From Unio delphinus (taxonomy: Eukaryota > Mollusca > Bivalvia > Unionida > Unionidae), in contig JAQISU010000118.1 in the NCBI GenBank assembly GCA_029339505.1, positions 5,011,501 to 5,075,500 on the forward strand: a DNA stretch of 64,000 bases. Reading direction: 5' to 3'. The stretch's first letter is position 1, and every line of letters starts with the position of its first letter. The notes under the pieces are model-generated. The model had not been told where the DNA came from and ran no database searches. It was given only the letters and a program-made list of their open reading frames with translations. A program made the position numbers and the translations under genes. Of this stretch, positions 47,697 through 59,410 are shown piece by piece.

Positions 47697-47935
47697 CTAT
47701 CCACAACAGTACTGCAGGGCAGTGTCCAGAGTGGCAGAAAGAGAGGTAGACAGAGACAAAAGTGGACTGACATCACAGAATAGACCAGGAAAAGTTTTGC
47801 GGAGACACAGGCATTGGCACTTGATCAAAACAAGTGGACGGAACTGGTCAGATATTCAGCAGCACAGTGCCTCAAGGATCCCACTAAGTCAAGAGACTGA
47901 TGATGATAATGATAATGATGATTGCATATATTATG
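47697..47935 (+). pseudogene. LINE C-terminal fragment with a GAT-rich tail
   Basis: The plus strand encodes, with one stop, LQGSVQSGRKRGRQRQKW, then ALALDQNKWTELV. This resembles the basic 'G-x-R-x-R-G-R-x-x-x-x-W' and '[AL]xDRxxW' stretches found at the C-terminus of several non-LTR retrotransposon polyproteins (RTE or related clades). It ends in a short (GATRAT)n tail. Only the last part of the element is present. Confidence 0.6.
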
Positions 47936-48114
47936 AAAACAATTGATGCAAGAGTTTTTGACTTTAGTATCCTCAGCAACATCCGAAAACACATCCACTA
48001 TGTCCAATGCTGAAGTCCTCTCCATGTAAAAATTTTGTATAAACTTTTTAATACTTTTCTCCTTTTTATAACTGTGACAATATTTTATGACATCATTTGT
48101 ATAAACCTGAAAGC

Positions 48115-48489
48115 TAGGGCCTAACCAGAAATCGCCTCGAACATTCGCTTCGGCCGAATATCCGGTTTTTCGGTACTATTCAGAAGTATTTGCCTTGGCA
48201 AATAACACGCACGAATGGTTACAAGTAAAATAATTTAATAAATATCGAACTTTTAAAAAAAAGTTTTTTAATACATAATGATTTTAATTAATAATAAAAT
48301 AGTTCATCTTATAGGCGATATATACGGTGTACGGTACACGAAAAGTTTAAGTTTCGCATACGATAATGAAACAAACGGTACTCTCCGGAGTCGAACCTAC
48401 TACTCGGTTCGTGCCTAGATCTGGCAAACAGTACATCCAAATACTCGGATTCGGTACTCGGCAAAAATTATCTACTCGGTTAGGCCCTA
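48115..48489. mobile_element. hAT-like MITE with perfect 8-bp target duplication
   Basis: 375 bp bounded by a perfect 12-bp inverted repeat, TAGGGCCTAACC at the left (48115-48126) and its complement at the right (48478-48489). The flanks CTGAAAGC (48107-48114) and CTGAAAGC (48490-48497) are identical, an 8-bp duplication typical of hAT transposons, whose ends also often begin TAGGG. It is richer in CG dinucleotides than its surroundings. 'ctactcggtt' / 'atactcggattcgg' / 'gtactcggca' motifs repeat near the right end. It has no transposase and is therefore non-autonomous. The 83-codon ORF at 48366-48617 runs out across the boundary and is incidental. Confidence 0.88.
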
Positions 48490-48940
48490 CTGAAAGCCTT
48501 TCAAACCAGAATTCCTTCTGTAAAACTGGTCAAATTCTGTTGAAATCGTTTAAAGAATTATATCTCTTTTTAGAATACAGCATATCAGCAGCATCAATAC
48601 AGACTTCATGCAAATAAACATTTTGTCAAAGTCGATCATTTCCATCAAATTTGGTAAAATTCTGTACATACTTTTCTGTCATATCTGGTTAAATTCCACT
48701 TCTTCTGAAAAGTTGCTTAAAGGTTTTCTATTTTTAGCAATGGTGGTAATATCTGATGTTGAATCAGCTGAAAAAAGTGAAAGACCATCATGCAATATGC
48801 TTTTTGTCAGGTGTTTCAATTTTTAGAAACAGTTGACACATTTGGTGACAAAATCAGTATCTATTGAACATCAACTGAACAACCTTCATATTAGGATGCT
48901 GTCTGCCAAATTTGGTTAAAATGGGTTTAGTAATTTGTGA
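48490..48940. repeat. Degenerate dispersed repeat (same family as 11780-12640)
   Basis: Contains 'ctggtcaaattctgttgaaa', 'tttggtaaaattctgta', 'atctggttaaattccact' and 'atttggttaaaatggg' at irregular spacing, together with 'agcaatggtggtaatatctg'. This is the phrase set of 11780-12640, with strong divergence. Confidence 0.55.
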
Positions 48941-48994
48941 ACAGTTCAAAATTGCAAGTGTTAACAGATGTACAATGCAGATTCTGTGTAATTG

Positions 48995-49251
48995 TGTTGT
49001 TGTTGTTGATTTAGGGTTTAACGTCATTTTTCAGCACATGATAGGCTATACATGGCGGCCAGTATTATCGCTGAAGGAAGAACCCAGTAAAAACCCTGGA
49101 AAAAAACACAGACCCACGAGAAGCTACTGGCAAGCCTTTTCACATAACTAATTTAGCTGAATCTTAGACTTGAACTCACGCAGACAGAGGTGAGATGGCA
49201 GTGATCCGTAACAGAAAGTGCTTTAGACCACTCGACCACTCAGGGCCCCCT
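48995..49251 (-). mobile_element. tRNA-Leu-like SINE, copy 2
   Basis: Minus-strand copy with A box TGGTCGAGTGG (49238-49228) and B box GAGTTCAAGTCT (49177-49166), the better preserved B box of the two head-bearing copies. Body phrases on the plus strand, 'ggctatacatggcggccagt', 'gaagctactggcaagcct' and 'gatggcagtgatccgtaac', match copy 1. The (CAA)n tail appears on the plus strand as (GTT)n at 48995-49008. Length about 257 bp, equal to copy 1. Confidence 0.82.
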
Positions 49252-49457
49252 TGTAATTGTGTAATGGTGGCATTAAAGTTAGAAAACCTAATCAGAATTC
49301 TTGAGGGAGGAAATTGGATTTTAAAGGGTATTTTTGTACTTGGGTAATTCATGTGTACACACCAAACTGCATCAAAATATCTTGAATGGTTCCTCAGAAC
49401 AATCTGCTTTAATAAGCAATTAGAATTTATAAAAAAGGATAAATAACAATTGACTAT
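49252..49457. other. Short unique spacer
   Basis: No feature seen between the SINE head and the next MITE copy. Confidence 0.4.
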
Positions 49458-49842
49458 ACTCACTTTCAAATAAAGTCAAAATGCAAACAATAAAGATCCT
49501 GATCTGCTGTAGCATAATGCACCTATTAATTACTCCTAACAAACTGCACATGTCACCTATTAATTACTCCTAACAAACTGCACATGTCACCTATTAATTA
49601 CTCCAAACAAACTGCACATGTCACCTATTAATTACTCCAAACAAACTGCACATGTCACCTATTAATTACTCCAAACAAACTGCACATGTCACCTATTAAT
49701 TACTCCTAACAAACTGCACATGTCCAGATCTGCCAGTACATTATGTGATCTGGGTCTGTACAGTTTGTAGTTTGACTTGTTTTATAACTGGGTCTGTACA
49801 GTTTGTAGTTTGACTTGTTTTATAAGCAAGCATGTATGGTAC
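49458..49842 (+). mobile_element. Palindromic MITE family, copy with an internal 34-bp array
   Basis: The left arm ('tactcactttcaaataaa', 'gtcaaaatgcaaacaata', 'aagatcctgatctgctg') and the right arm ('gatctgggtctgtacagt', 'gtagtttgacttgtttta') are inverted. Internally, 49520-49724 holds six copies of a 34-bp unit built on the central segment 'tactcctaacaaactgcaca'. A second small duplication repeats 'gggtctgtacagtttgtagt' at 49749-49832. Confidence 0.75.
49520..49724. repeat. Minisatellite, 34-bp unit, inside MITE copy
   Basis: Six copies of 'cacctattaattactcctaa' + 'caaactgcacatgt'; a central run of three has 'ctccaaac' in place of 'ctcctaac'. 'ttactcctaacaaact' is the reverse complement of the segment seen in the 56-bp array at 25708. 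Confidence 0.93.
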
Positions 49843-50235
49843 ATTAAAATTTGACTTAGAAAGAAAAAAACTTTAAAGGAAACTTTTATGTGTAATAGTC
49901 AATTTACCCAATGGCATCAACTTATGTGTCAGGATTGTAAAGATAAGATTGTTATAAAAAGTGTCAAAATAAGGATAGAGAGAGACAGACTGATGGATGG
50001 AAAAGGTGATTACAATAGAGTTTCTGTAACTTGATGTGGGACATTAATAAAGTTGATATTTAAGTCCAGTATTTCAGTGTTCTTAATTGTGCTAAAGTTT
50101 AATTTATTAAATATGAATGATAAATTATATTTTTTAAAGCTTTATCTGTACAAATTATGAAAATGATTATTTTATCACCTATTCCATAGACAGACATGTA
50201 TATAACTTATTAATATCTAAACCTTCAATTTAATA
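49843..50235. other. About 390 bp with no feature seen
   Basis: AT-rich sequence; nothing recognised. Confidence 0.45.
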
Positions 50236-50485
50236 CTGTATAGACTTGTTTATAAGTTGAGTCAAATTGCAAATAATAAAGATCCTGATCAACTTTAGCA
50301 TAATGTGCCTGAAGATCAGGGTCCATATTGTCTGTTCTACTGACTAATCCTACCAAATGACTAATCCTACCAAATGACTAATCCTACCAAACAACACAGA
50401 CCCAGACCTGCCACAGCATTATGCAAAAGCAAATCTGACTCTGTGCAGTTCATAGCTTGACTCTTCTTCAAGTGAGCAAAGACCG
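50236..50485 (+). mobile_element. Palindromic MITE family, copy with a small central duplication
   Basis: Left arm 'gacttgtttataagttga' / 'gtcaaattgcaaataata' / 'aagatcctgatcaac', right arm 'gcaaatctgactctgtgc' / 'agcttgactcttcttca'. The centre has three copies of a 17-bp unit, 'gactaatcctaccaaat', again the 'TACTCCTAACAAA' segment. About 250 bp, close to the unexpanded length. Confidence 0.75.
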
Positions 50486-51290
50486 TAGTTTTTTACATGA
50501 TTTAATTGCCGACTTTCCGAATCCCTCTTTGTTGAAGAAGGCTTCTTTTGGGCAAATATCTCAATCAAGTACACTAAATATTGCATTTCAGTAATTTGGA
50601 TTTATATGGGCTACCAATAAGTGCCCTACTTGGTATGGAAAACATCTATATTGATAGATCCTGATCACGCAAATTAAGTTCAGTTTATTTTATTCAAATA
50701 AGTACTTAAAAATATGATTTATCAGAATGAACTTAATAACAGGAATATTAAAAGTCATGGTATAACTTAATGGAGCAGGTTGACAAAAGCTGGACCAACC
50801 TCAGTCAAGTTTTTCAAAGGTTAAAGAAAAGCACTTTGAAAACACAAAACATTGTAAGGGAAGAAGAAATCTATTTGAATGAAAAGCAGTCACCATTAAT
50901 TGCATACAGTAATAAAACTTCTTAACCTGGCTTCTCTTTGTTAACTAAAGTAAACACTAATTCACTAATTTCTTTTTGAAAAGTGCATTTGACAAAACAT
51001 TATAAATAAACTGTACCTTTAAACATGCTGTTTTAAAATACTGTCAAAGCCAGTTCAGATGTATCGAAAATTTCATTTTATTTAAGGTTCTAATATAGCG
51101 ATTTGCAGCTCAGTTTACATCTGTTTGTTTTAGTTTTTAACTGATCAAAATTCAATACATACATTTTTGTTCGAGTGAGACAGTTAATAAAAAATGCATA
51201 CTCCTGTATTTCTTCTTGAGTACAAAGAATTTGGGAGAATTCCATGCAATAAATGAACATGATAATTTCTCAGTTTGGTTTTAATGCATT
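50486..51290. other. About 800 bp with no feature seen
   Basis: AT-rich intron sequence; nothing recognised. Confidence 0.5.
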
Positions 51291-54200
51291 TTATAATGGT
51301 AATGATTTGTTTAACGGTAATGATTTGTTTAACGGTAATGATTTGTTAAATGGTAATGATCTGTTAAATGGTAATGATTTGTTTAACGGTAATGATTTGT
51401 TAAATGGTAATGATTTGTTTAAACGGTAATGATTTGTTAAACGGTAATGATTTGTGTAATGGTAATGATTGGTTAAATGGTAATGATTTGTTTAATGGTA
51501 ATGATTTATTAAATGGTAATGATTTGTTAAACGGTAATGATTTGTTTAACGGTAATGATTTGTTAAACGGTAATGATTTTTGTTTAACAGTAATGATTTT
51601 TGTTTAACGGTAATGATTTGTTTAACGGTAATGATTTGTTTAACGGTAATGATTTGTTAAACGGTAATGATTTGATTAATGGCAATGATTTGTTAAATGG
51701 TAATGATTTGTTTAACGGTAATGATTTGTTTAATGGTAATGATTTTTGTTTAATGGTAATGATTTGTTTAACGGTAATGATTTATTAAATGGTAATGATT
51801 TGTTAAACGGTAATGATTTGTTTAACAGTAATGATTTGTTAAACGGTAATGATTTTTGTTTAACAGTAATGATTTTTGTTTAACGGTAATGATTTGTTTA
51901 ACGGCAATAATTTGTTTAACGGTAATGATTTGTTTAATGGTAATTATTTGTTTAATGGTAATGATTTGTTAAACGGTAATGATTTGTTTAACAGTAATGA
52001 TTTGTTTAACAGTAATGATTTGTTAAACGGTAATGATTTGTTTAACGGTAATATGTTTAACAGTAATGATTTGTTTAATGGTAATTATTTGTTTAACGAT
52101 AATATGTTTAACAGTAATGATTTGTTAAATGGTAATGATTTGTTTAATGGTAATGATTTGATTTGTTTAATGATAATGATTTGTTTAACGGTAATGATTT
52201 GTTTAATGGTAACAATTTGTTTAACGGTAATGATTTGTTTAATGGTAACGATTTGTTAAACGGTAATGATTTGTTTAATGGTAACGATTTGTTTAATGGT
52301 AATGACTTGTTAAATGGTAATGATCTGTTAAATGGTAATGATTTGTTTAACGGTAATGATTTGTTAAATGGTAATGATTTGTTTAAACGGTAATGATTTG
52401 TTAAACGGTAATGATTTGTGTAATGGTAATGATTGGTTAAATGGTAATGATTTTTTTAATGGTAATGATTTATTAAATGGTAATGATTTGTTAAACGGTA
52501 ATGATTTGTTTAACGGTAATGATTTGTTAAATGGTAATGATTTTTGTTTAACAGTAATGATTTTTGTTTAACGGTAATGATTTGTTTAACGGTAATGATT
52601 TGTTTAACGGTAATGATTTGTTAAACGGTAATGATTTGATTAATGGCAATGATTTGTTAAACGGTAATGATTTGTTTAACGGTAATGATTTGTTTAATGG
52701 TAATGATTTGTTTAACGGTAATGATTTATTAAATGGTAATGATTAATTAAACAGTAATGATTTGTTTAACGGTAATGATTTGTTAAACGGTAATGATTTG
52801 TTTAACGGTAATGATTTGTTAAATGGTAATGATTTGATTAATGGCAATGATTTGTTAAACGGTAATGATTTGTTTAACGGTAATGATTTGTTTAATGGTA
52901 ATGATTTTTGTTTAATGGTAATGATTTGTTTAACGGTAATGATTTATTAAATGGTAATGATTTGTTAAACGGTAATGATTTGTTTAACGGTAATGATTTG
53001 TTAAACGGTAATGATTTTTGTTTAACAGTAATGATTTTTGTTTAACGGTAATGATTTGTTTAACGGTAATAATTTGTTTAACGGTAATGATTTGTTTAAT
53101 GGTAATTATTTGTTTAATGGTAATGATTTGTTAAACGGTAATGATTTGTTTAAAAGTAATGATTTGTTTAACAGTAATGATTTGTTAAACGGTAATGATT
53201 TGTTTAACGGTAATATGTTTAACAGTAATGATTTGTTTAATGGTAATTATTTGTTTAACGATAATATGTTTAACAGTAATGATTTGTTAAATGGTAATGA
53301 TTTGTTTAATGGTAATGATTGATTTGTTTAATGATAATGATTTGTTTAACGGTAATGATTTGTTTAATGGTAACAATTTGTTTAACGGTAATGATTTGTT
53401 TAATGGTAACGATTTGTTTAACGGTAATGATTTGTTTAATGGTAACGATTTGTTTAATGGTAATGACTTGTTAAATGGTCATGATTTGTTGAATGGTAAT
53501 GATTGTTTAATGGTAATGATTTGTTTAATTGGTAAAGATTTATTTAATGGTCATGATTTGATTTGTTTAATGGCAATTATTTTTTTAATGGTTATGATTT
53601 TATTTGTTTAATGGTAATGATTTTTTTAATGGTCATAATTTGTTTAATGGTAATGATTTGTTTAATGGTTATGATTTTATTTGTTCAATGGTAATGATTT
53701 TTTTAATGGTCATGATTTGTTTAATGGTAATGATTTGTTTAATGGTAATGATTTGTTTAATGGTTATTATTTGTTTAACGGTAATGATTTGTTTAATGGT
53801 AATGATTTGATTTGTTTAATGGTATTGATTTTTTTAATGGTCATGATTTGTTTAATGGTATTGATTTGATTTGTTTAATTGGTATTGATTTGTTTAATGG
53901 TAATGATTTGATTTGTTTAATGGTAATGATTTTTTTAATTGTCATGATTTGTCCAATGGTAATGATTTGTTTAATGGTAATGATTTATTTAATGGTAATG
54001 ATTTATTTAATGGTAATGATTTGTTTAATGGTTATGATTTGTTTAATGGTAATGATTTATTTAATGGTAATGATTTGTTCAATGGTAATGATTTATTTAA
54101 TGGTAATGATTTATTTAATGGTAATGATTTATTTAATGGTTATGATTTGTTCAATGGTAATGATTTATTTAATGGTAATGATTTGTTTAATGGTAATGAT

Positions 54201-54312
54201 TTATTTAATGGTAATGATTTATTTAATGGTTATGATTTGTTCAATGGTAATGATTTATTTAATGGTAATGATTTGTTTAATGGTAATGATTTATTTAATG
54301 GTTATGATTTGT
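51291..54312. repeat. 18-bp minisatellite, about 165 copies, with higher-order duplication
   Basis: The unit is 'ggtaatgatttgtttaac' or 'ggtaatgatttgttaaat'. Marker patterns repeat with a shift of 964 bp (for example 51404-51788 recurs at 52368-52752), and an extra 198-bp (11-unit) duplication makes later markers recur at 1162 bp. The last kilobase (53.3-54.3 kb) is a sub-family lacking the 'aac' forms ('tttaatggttatgatttg'). The unit is a multiple of three with no stop, producing hexapeptide ORFs (FNGNDL) broken by 2- to 4-bp slips; I do not regard them as genes. Confidence 0.96.
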
Positions 54313-54425
54313 TAACTTTGAGAGATTTTAAGCTTGAAAATGGCAGTTCTATAGTATCTGACAGCTGATACTAAACAACGTTTGTTCCCAAAAAGGAACA
54401 AATGGAAGTCAAGATCAAGATCAAG

Positions 54426-54488
<63 letters not shown>

Positions 54489-54614
54489 CATTTCCCAATG
54501 CACCAATTGCAGAAGACCTCTATCTGGCATTGTGGACCTTGGAGGTGTAAGCTCTCCTAGTCTGAATGATGTAACTGGAAGCCATGCCTGAAATCTTGTT
54601 CTGGCAGGCAGATC
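54313..54614. repeat. (GATCAA)/(GA)n microsatellite and short flanks
   Basis: 'agatcaagatcaagatcg' leads into a GA run at 54430-54484. The flanks carry no recognised gene. Confidence 0.9.
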
Positions 54615-54800
54615 TAAGTAATGACTGGTATAAACTCAGACCAATATGAGATGACCAATGGCATGAGACCAGTACGATATGACTGGTCACAAGAATGAAG
54701 TGATAAACTGACCTGTGACTGGTCATACTGATGAACTGACCAGTGATGAGACATTGACCTGTGACTGGACTTGCCAACACTGATCATTGACCAGTCAGGA
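54615..54800. repeat. Degenerate tandem repeat, about 30-40 bp
   Basis: Several diverged copies of 'gtgactggtcatactgat' / 'gaactgaccagtgatgag' / 'acattgacctgtgactgg'. The motifs 'gaccagt' and 'actggtc' alternate, so parts of the block are inverted relative to each other. Confidence 0.6.
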
Positions 54801-57404
54801 GACAAAGATATGCTGTAACCTTAGTTTGTCAAATTCATCACTACAATATGTTCAGTGCTGTTCCTCTCACTCAGGAGGGTGCGACATGATACCTATTATG
54901 ACTCTTTGGTCTTAAACTAAAAAAAAAGCAAAATCAACAAGTTTAGTACAATCTGAGAACAATTTCCCAAGACTGCAAACTGAAAATTTAAATGGATCAT
55001 TCAGTATTGTGCATTAAATCGCAAATAATCCTAAAACTTATATTACAAGTCCAAAAGTGAAGAGTGTTCCAAATGAATTACAGGACTTGAATGTGCCAAT
55101 ACACCAATAGCCTTGAATGAGCTGATGTGCCAACAGTATTCATGCATCACAATCATATAATCCAGAATATCTCTGAGTGAATTCACAATATTCCAAAAAT
55201 AGTGTCTTTGTCCAAGCGGTCAATAAACACATTATAATTCCAAAGAATAATTTAAATAACTGATTTCTCTCCCAAAAAAAACAAAAGAAAACAATTCCTA
55301 ATTATCATTAAATGAGGAAAGAATAATCTTGCTGACCTTGTGCATCCACGCAAATTTACACCAAACTGTAAGCAAGTTTGCTTCCAGAACCTTTCAAGGT
55401 CATATCCAAGGCTAGGTCTTAAACTCAAATGCATGTAAACATTTATTCATAACTTACAAATATGATAAAAAAAACAGCTATGTATTAAAGCCTGTCCTAA
55501 ACCATGGACAGGGTCAAGCGCAATATACAAACTAAGTATACATAACACTTCCCAAGATGGGAGGCACATTGTGCTTCTCCAAATATGATACTCCGGAAGT
55601 GAGATTCTTTCAAATGTTCCTCCCTTGCTGAGGGAAGGCAATGAAACCTTCAAACATTCAGTCCCTCCTTCTGGATAAGCCTCACATGTCTGTGAAGAAA
55701 CTGGTCCCATAATCACTAGGGATCCAGAAGTGCTCTTCTGACCTGTGAGATTCAAGATTTCGGCTGACCATAATTTACAAATTGCCCATCAATTTTACCA
55801 TGTGCATTTTGCATGAGTGAGGCAGTCTAGGTGTGTCGCCAAGAGCCTTACTTACGGCCAAACTTCCCTAACAGATTGTTCAACATTATTTTCTGAAAGA
55901 AAACTTTTCTGCAAGAAAATGATGAATAATGAAAATCTGCTATAAATATGCCACACATTAGCACCTTGTCTTTATATGGTGTTTCAATGTAACTTAGTGG
56001 TCAACAATGAAAACTTGTCTGTCCTTTTTTTGTGGTAACATAAGATGTTCAGTAGTTGAAACTTTATTAAATGAGCTTTTGCAAACACAATAACAAAGTG
56101 ACATGTTACACAGGAACAAATATCAATACACAAAAATGAAGAAAAAGCCAGAAGATTTGGTTTTTAAACAATTAATTAAGGGATGGAATATATAATTTCT
56201 ACTTTATTAGAGTGGCGTCTAAGCTATGGAGTTTTCTTAACGCAAAAGTCATGCCTATTACCAGCTGTAATTGATATTGAATATGCCCTAACCCCTAATG
56301 TGATCCCTTAAAGAGCTATATCCTAAAGATGGGGAGGGGTAATGCCATCTAAAATGAAAATGGAGAAAATAAATTTAACACAGAAATATAAACTTTGTTG
56401 ATCATGGTAAAGTAATACAACAGTAAATTTTTTCTGTTGACATAAATTCAATGTGCACCCATTAACATGGCATCCTGTAAAAAGATTACTGTTCTATACA
56501 TCGGCATGCAAGGTGCTTGAGAGGACTTTCAACTCAATAGGAGTAGGTCTTCACATCAAAAAATACAAGGTTCCTCACCTTTCAAAATGTTTAGACATTC
56601 TGATGGAATTCAAGGTAAACTTGTTACAAGAGGTATACATGTATGTTTTAACTGACCAGGTTCTTACATCATGAGAATATACTTATGAATGTTAAATTTC
56701 GACCTGGCATATTTTCAAAATGGGCAACTCTGGATTTTCAATGACCATAGAGAGAAAAAAGATAATGGTGGGATTAAAATTAACTATTTCCAGTTCTAAA
56801 CCTAAACACCCAATCCAAATAAGGTACACATTGATGCATGCTGAACTTTTGAAATTATGTTATTGTCACCGAGGGTGGTTTATTAATTATCAGCTATAGT
56901 TATTTCGAAATAGTGAGCAAAACTCAGCTCATGCTGCATGTGCGAATTGCCTGCAGTTTAAAAGTCTAAGTATCTAGCTGCGCATATCTTTCACAGCTAG
57001 GGTATATTACAGAGCTAATTCTTAGTAAATATCACATCATGTTCAGTCTTGTCAGAAAGCTATCCACTTTAAGGAAGCAAAACTTTCAGCTAAAGAGGTA
57101 AAATAGATTTAAGACTGTATTCTTATTGCTATTCATTTCATATGACAGAATTGTTTCATATATCGGATGTTTTAGTATTTATTCTAAATTCTACAGAGTA
57201 AATACCATGATATTAGTAATACTATAGTCTGCTTCGGGATAGCTTTTTGTTGTAACTGAACAGGCAAATTGAATTTAAATATATGCTACATGCACTGAAC
57301 GTTTAATGTACATGGATAACTAATTCATGTTTGCACATGCGCAATATATATGAATGTAGAAGTATTTAACCATGTCATATGTATTACACGGTTTGGTTGT
57401 TTTA
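54801..57404. other. About 2.6 kb without a supported gene
   Basis: Mostly unique AT-rich DNA. A minus-strand ORF of 102 codons at 55755-55447 (with LVIMGPVSSQTCEAYPEGG near its start) lies in a slightly GC-richer patch. It has no domain that I recognise, and its end ('gcgcttgaccctgtcca' then a 'tttaggacaggc' phrase) looks more like a transposon 3' region than an exon. No other structure was seen. Confidence 0.4.
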
Positions 57405-57670
57405 ATTTTAGCTGTGTGTGGGGTCCATGTGTGACCGTGTTTGGTGCCACGTTGTAGTGACCGTGGGTGACTGTGGGGCTTGTCTATGCTGCCCGTGTGT
57501 GGTGCCATGCTGTAGTGATTGTGTGATGACCATGTGATGACTGTGTGTGGGGCTTGTCTATGCTGCCCGAGTGTAGAGCTCATGTGTGGTGCCTGTGTAT
57601 AGTGACCGTATGTGCCTGTTGTGTGTGGTGACCGTGTTGTGGTGACTGTGTGTGCCCATGTGTAGTGCCA
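57405..57670. repeat. Degenerate GTG-rich repeat block
   Basis: Loose copies of 'tagtgaccgtgtgtg' / 'ggtgccatgctgtagtga' / 'gggcttgtctatgctgcc', period roughly 30-60 bp and irregular. It is strongly strand-biased (G and T on the plus strand) and more GC-rich than its surroundings. Confidence 0.65.
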
Positions 57671-57960
57671 TGTGTATGGTACCTTGTATATGCTGCCTTG
57701 TATATGCTGCTTTGTGTATGCTGTGTTATATATATGTATACGGGTGATGTGAAGTCACAGAACTGTGTGGTTTCTTGTGACGTATACGCTGAGTCTGGTG
57801 ACGTTGGTTCGGAAGAGTCTACTGGTGTTCTAAATGTGAGGGACCAAGGCTTTGTGACCATCAAATCTGTGTTGAATGTAAGGGCTCTCGTGGGATCCTT
57901 TAAACAGACAGGGGGAGTGGACCATGTGTGGCGACTCCACCACCATTGACTAGAGCGGGT
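57671..57960. other. GC-richer patch of unknown nature
   Basis: About 290 bp with clearly higher GC and CG content than the region. The plus strand is open over 57650-57949, with a C-terminal part ending QTGGVDHVWRLHHH; the minus strand is open too. No domain is recognisable. It could be a fragment of a retroelement or an exon of an unrelated gene; I cannot tell. Confidence 0.3.
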
Positions 57961-58639
57961 GGAACCGGACATACATCTTGGATGTCAAATGGATGCCACA
58001 ATAGTTATGAAATATGTGTTCGATTTTACTGCTATTACCATCTGAGCAAATATTTCACATTTATGTATCAACTTCGTTATTTGAATGATAAATTCATAAA
58101 TTCATAATTTCATATTTACATCTCAGTCTTGTTATTTGAACGATGAATTTATAAACTCATAATTTCAGCTTTACATTGCTAAATCGTTACATGAATGATA
58201 AATTCATAACATACATGCCTATACTTTGGTAAATCGTTATAGGAACAGTATAACCAAAAATTACAGGCATTTACATCTGTCTCGTTATACGAGCTATATA
58301 TATTGGTAAATTCATACATATACTTGTATTTGTTGATCGGGTGATAAGATTTGATTCACGTCAGTTTCAAATGTCTTTCGTTGAAATCATCCTTTGAGGT
58401 TTTTTTTCATTGAGTTACTTGTTGTTGATAGTTCCATGTTAGGAACATTATAATTTTCCTTACCTTTTGTTTATAATGGTGTTAGATTTGTTTAAACATC
58501 TTATTAACGCAGTTGCTTTCGGTGTCTTCACTAATCCAGCCCCAACCCTTCTTCATCTTTTGACAGTTATTACATTGAAAAGCAATGGATAAAGTATCCA
58601 GTCACTAATTGTCCATAAAATAATGGCTGACTAAGTGTC
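57961..58639. other. About 680 bp, diverged 60-bp repeats and unique DNA
   Basis: At 58060-58220 the phrase 'gaatgataaattcataa' recurs about three times at 60-65 bp spacing, a decayed tandem repeat. Otherwise nothing was seen. Confidence 0.45.
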
Positions 58640-58858
58640 ATCTATACTTGCTTATAGGACGAGTCCAGATGCAAACTCCACAGACCCATATCTGACATCG
58701 CACAATGCACTGGTAATTCTGGGCCTGTGCAGTTTGTTAGGAATATTCAGTAGAACAAAAAATAAACAGACACTGATCTGTACATACATTATGTTATACC
58801 AGGTCAGGATCTTTGTTGTTTGCAGTTAGATTAATCTTAAAAGTGAGTCTATGCTGGA
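58640..58858 (-). mobile_element. Palindromic MITE family, copy (no array)
   Basis: About 219 bp. Left arm 'atacttgcttataggacg' / 'agtccagatgcaaactcc' / 'acagacccatatctgaca', centre 'gtttgttaggaatattca', right arm 'gtcaggatctttgttgtt' / 'tgcagttagattaatct' / 'taaaagtgagtct'. The arm order is the reverse of 50236-50485. This copy and 10476 show the unexpanded state of the element. Confidence 0.75.
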
Positions 58859-59410
58859 TTTTAAAAATTCATCAAACTTGCATAGTTTGATGATCAAAGA
58901 CTGCCCTTATGAAATACACATAGAAAATTGCTACATTGATGAGTAATTGTTATTCAATTACTGAGATCACATTGAGTTTCCATGACAGAAAGCATGTATG
59001 GCTGGTTAATGGAAAGTTATAAATCAAAAACAATTTTCCAACATCTCATTGTCCTTTTCATTGACTTTATCATTTTCTTTCACAGGACTATTATTTAAAT
59101 CATCGACATCATACATTTTCTTTCTTATTATTTAAAAAGAGAAAAAATTAATAAATCTGCAATTTCTCTTGGGATCATAGTGCTATGGTAAGCCTAGGTA
59201 AAAAGTGGTGTCATAACAATAAAGAAAAACATCAAGCTGCAGATGAGTTTAATCAGCCGCATCCAGTCCATGAGGCAATCTGGGATCTAGAAACATTCAC
59301 TCCCAAAGGGACTGCAAGATGAGGGGCATGCACATTAATTAGGCATATGAATACATTATGATGACTATGGTATGTACTTGTAATCAGTGAAGGACAATAA
59401 TGTTACTCAC
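58859..59410. other. About 550 bp of intron, no feature seen
   Basis: Unique sequence directly downstream, in gene direction, of the exon at 59411-59501. The donor GTGAGT lies at 59410-59405 on the minus strand. Confidence 0.5.

Noticed and set aside
51404..54368. Series of FNGNDL-repeat ORFs on the plus strand
   Set aside because: All are produced by the stop-free 18-bp unit and are broken by 2- to 4-bp slips that no coding array would tolerate.
55447..55755. 102-codon minus-strand ORF
   Set aside because: No domain, no splice support and no supporting neighbours; kept only as a note in the unannotated stretch.
56860..58580. A 1.7-kb element with TGTTATTGTCA-like ends
   Set aside because: The suggested inverted ends need several gaps, and no target duplication is visible.
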